Positions 61,255-64,000 of a stretch of 64,000 bases of DNA are shown in pieces. The notes beneath the pieces were generated by a model. The model saw only the letters and a list, made by a program, of their open reading frames with translations, was not told where the DNA came from and made no database searches. Both the position numbers and the translations under genes were made by a program. The first letter of the stretch is position 1. Each line of letters opens with the position of its first letter. This DNA comes from Actinomycetes bacterium (GTDB lineage Bacteria > Actinomycetota > Coriobacteriia > Coriobacteriales > UBA8131). The DNA is taken from contig WRGR01000039.1 of assembly GCA_009787085.1 (NCBI GenBank), positions 1 through 64,000 on the forward strand, in the 5' to 3' direction.

Positions 61255-64000
61255 ACGGCCTGACTTGGCACCGGCTGCCGCCCCGGTGCCCAACGAGCAA
61301 CAACTGGCGGCCATCGAGGCCGTTGACGGGCCGGTGCTGGTGGTGGCCGGCCCCGGTACTGGCAAGACCCAACTGCTCAGTCTGCGGGTGGCCAATATCT
61401 TGGCCACCCGGGATGTCAGCCCAGAAAATATCCTCTGCCTGACTTTCACCGATGCCGGTGCCGAGGCGATGTCCAAACGCTTGGCGCAGATGATCGGCAA
61501 AGCGGCCTACGAGGTGCGCATCAACACCTTCCATGCCTTTTCGGAGTTTCTCCGTTCCCGTTATATCGAGTACTACGACCGCTCGCCCTTCGATGCCAAA
61601 ATCACCGATCTGCAAGCGCTGCGGGTTTTGAGAGCTCTGCTGGAGGGGCTTTCTGTCAGCGACCCACTCTACCAGAGGTCGCAGAAGGGGGGTGTACCCG
61701 GTCAGCTTAGCCAGATGCAGTCGCTGATCAGCAAGATCAAGCGTTCTGGCCTGAGTACCGACGAGCTGCGGTTGGCGGCGCGGCAAAGTTTGGAAACTAT
61801 CGATTACCTAGAGCAGCAGACTGACTTGGTAGAGGCGATGTGTGCGCCAATGCCTAAAAAGGCCGAGGCCAAGTCGGCTTTTTGCGATGAGCTGAAGACT
61901 AGGGCGGCTTTGATCCTCAGCAGTCTGCCCGCTGCCCTCACAGAGCGGCGGCTGGCACTGCCGGGAAGCTACGACCCCTATGGCCTTTATCTGGCTGCTC
62001 GCCTAGAGCAGACCGAATGGTATGAGGGTACCAAGACCACAGGTTTACAGGCGCTGAAAAAAGAACTCTTCGACACCAAGGCCATGAGCTTCAACCCTGT
62101 CGAGAAGAGGCGCCATCAAAAGATGCTCAGTGCCTTGGATGTTTTCGACCGTTATCAGGAATTTTTGGTGACCCACGGTCTTTATGACTATGATGATATG
62201 ATACTGGACACGGTGGCGGCAATCGAGACACATGCCGAGTTCCAAAGACTGCTTGAAGCCCAGTACCGCTATCTTCTGGTCGATGAATTCCAAGACACCA
62301 ATGGCTCACAGATGCGCCTTGTCGAGTTGCTTTCCGCAGGTCAGGATAGCCCGAACATCATGGCAGTGGGCGATGACGATCAGGCTATCATGCGCTTCCA
62401 GGGTGCTAGTGTGGCCTTCCTCAAACAGTTCGAAGAGAAATACCTAGGTACCCGGCGTATCGTTTTGCAAGAGAACTTCCGCTCAACTCCATCCCTAGTT
62501 GGGCTGGGAGGGGCTATTGCCCGTCAGATCGTCGGTCGCTCCGAGGCCAGTGCCGAGGACAAACGGCTCTTCGCCCATCGCCGCGAAGAACGGCCGACGC
62601 AGTTCAGTGTCAACAAGTATTTGAGCTGCGAGCTGCAATACTATGATATCGCCCGCTCGATTAAAGAACGCATCGATGCCGGATTCATCGAGGCTGCTGC
62701 CGACCCTGCCGAGGCCATCGCGGTCATCGCTTGGAAGCGCAGCAGCCTGGAAGCCCTGATCCCTTATCTCAAGGTGTTCGGCATTGACTACCGCTATGAC
62801 GTGACCGCCACGGTGGGCAAATCTGAGCCTTTGCAGGGCTTTTTGGCTTGCTTGCACTATGTGGCACACTTGGCTAACGGCAACGTTAGCCGCGCTGACC
62901 CCTGGTTGCCACAAGTCGTCGCTGCACCGGAGCTGGGGGTGGCGGCCGAAGAGTATGTACGCTTTGCGCTTCAGGCCGGTCGCGCCAGCAAGGGCTGGAG
63001 TAGCGAGTTGCTGCGGCTTGGACATGATGATGACGGTGCTGATGACAGCTTTCCCCAGTTGGCAGTGCTTAGGGAGTGGCTGGCCAAAGCGGTCAAGGCC
63101 GCTGCTGCCAGCTCTGCCCAGCGGGTCATCCATATCTTGGCTAAGCCTTTTATTGACTACTACCAAGGCCGCATCGAGTCCGACCCCTTTACGGTGATGG
63201 AGCTGAACTATGGCATTGCGGCCTTGCTCGGTTTCGTTATCGGCGAAGCCGAGGCAGAGCACCAACAGCAAGGCGGCGGCCGTGGTCGCTCGCTGCGGCT
63301 GGCCCAAGTGGTTGAGCTTTTGGAAGAGACCGACACCTACGGCCTGAACATCAACATCCCGGTGCCTGTGAGTCGGCCGTCGGCCATCTCTCTGAAGAGC
63401 GCACACGGCTCCAAAGGCTTGGAATATGACTTGGTATACCTGCTGGATGCTGATGAGAAGAGCTGGCACAGCAAGCATCGGCGGCCAGACATTGCCTGTC
63501 CCAATATATACTTAAGCGAAAGCCCGGACGATGACGACATGCGACGGCTGCTGTTCGTGGCGTGTACCCGGGCAAAGTACGAACTGCAGATGAGCATCGG
63601 CCGGGCAGGCGTGGCGGCCGAGCTCTTAGAAGTCGCTCCAGAGGTAGCCGTGGAACTCTCTGAACATGAGGTTGCAGAGCAGTCTATGGTAACTTGGGAG
63701 GACAGCTACTTCCCCGACAATCCCCAGATGCTGGACTTGGTGTACTCGGAATTGGCTAAAAAGAAGCTTTCAGCTACCATGCTGAACAACTTTGTGCACT
63801 TTGGCTGGGAGGGGGATGGCAGCACTAGGGGGTTCGTTTTCGACCAAGTGTTCCGCTTCCCGCGACCGCCGATCTCCTATTTCGAGTTCGGCAATCTAGC
63901 ACACCGCTACTTGGAGCTGTACCTGCGCCACGTGGTGCAGGCAGCGAGCATAAGCCCCACCGAGCTGCTGGCTGCGATGCATCGGGAGATCGAGCAGCTC
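61247..64000 (+). CDS. UvrD/PcrA-like SF1 DNA helicase, partial (runs off window)
   Basis: Manual translation from TTG 61247: LAKRPDLAPAAAPVPNEQQLAAIEAVDGPVLVVAGPGTGKTQLLSLRVANILATR...YRYLLVDEFQDTNGSQMRL...VGDDDQAIMRFQGA...SAHGSKGLEYDLVYLLDAD...LLFVACTRAKYELQ. Not in the ORF track. Confidence 0.9.
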   Translation, partial: MAKRPDLAPAAAPVPNEQQLAAIEAVDGPVLVVAGPGTGKTQLLSLRVANILATRDVSPENILCLTFTDAGAEAMSKRLAQMIGKAAYEVRINTFHAFSEFLRSRYIEYYDRSPFDAKITDLQALRVLRALLEGLSVSDPLYQRSQKGGVPGQLSQMQSLISKIKRSGLSTDELRLAARQSLETIDYLEQQTDLVEAMCAPMPKKAEAKSAFCDELKTRAALILSSLPAALTERRLALPGSYDPYGLYLAARLEQTEWYEGTKTTGLQALKKELFDTKAMSFNPVEKRRHQKMLSALDVFDRYQEFLVTHGLYDYDDMILDTVAAIETHAEFQRLLEAQYRYLLVDEFQDTNGSQMRLVELLSAGQDSPNIMAVGDDDQAIMRFQGASVAFLKQFEEKYLGTRRIVLQENFRSTPSLVGLGGAIARQIVGRSEASAEDKRLFAHRREERPTQFSVNKYLSCELQYYDIARSIKERIDAGFIEAAADPAEAIAVIAWKRSSLEALIPYLKVFGIDYRYDVTATVGKSEPLQGFLACLHYVAHLANGNVSRADPWLPQVVAAPELGVAAEEYVRFALQAGRASKGWSSELLRLGHDDDGADDSFPQLAVLREWLAKAVKAAAASSAQRVIHILAKPFIDYYQGRIESDPFTVMELNYGIAALLGFVIGEAEAEHQQQGGGRGRSLRLAQVVELLEETDTYGLNINIPVPVSRPSAISLKSAHGSKGLEYDLVYLLDADEKSWHSKHRRPDIACPNIYLSESPDDDDMRRLLFVACTRAKYELQMSIGRAGVAAELLEVAPEVAVELSEHEVAEQSMVTWEDSYFPDNPQMLDLVYSELAKKKLSATMLNNFVHFGWEGDGSTRGFVFDQVFRFPRPPISYFEFGNLAHRYLELYLRHVVQAASISPTELLAAMHREIEQL

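Overview
This looks like a bacterial chromosome segment, and Coriobacteriia/actinobacterial affinity is my inference from gene content (DUF1385 and DUF3866 proteins, ThyX, rearranged dcw cluster). It has two textures. (1) Positions 1 to about 7.3 kb are accessory and decaying: two ABC exporter sets (BcrA-like ATPase + permease + YxeA-like protein; DrrA/DrrB-like pair), a frameshifted CPCC-type cysteine-rich gene, truncated Ig-like/Fn3-like secreted-protein fragments behind poly-G tracts, a frameshifted UvrD-like helicase remnant, and a 13-bp tandem repeat. (2) The rest is mostly housekeeping: an EIIC-EAL fusion, rpmE with a long Ala/Glu tail, thyX, DUF1385, yebC, DUF3866, xerC/D, then a reshuffled division/peptidoglycan cluster (rsmH-mraZ-ftsL-like-ftsI-mraY-ftsW-murF-ATP-grasp-murE-murD-murG-murC::murB-ftsQ) running into aconitase. 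After that come tRNA-Glu and tRNA-Gln, an aquaporin, two mirrored paaK/ACT modules flanking a D,D-carboxypeptidase and an FHA gene, metA, an ArsB/NhaD-like permease, the rimP-nusA-ylxR-infB-rbfA-nrnA-truB-ribF run, hppA, and a UvrD-like helicase running off the window. I found no CRISPR array, prophage or complete defence island. The best leads are the ATP-grasp/MurE pair inside the dcw cluster, the structured mraZ-ftsL intergenic region, the 19-bp perfect palindrome next to a truncated AAA ATPase, the zinc-knuckle plus VNTR tail on NusA, an apparent AUA start for rbfA, poly-G tracts at a secreted-protein gene, and the long basic cytoplasmic tails of FtsW and FtsQ. No database search was run; all family calls are from motif recognition.
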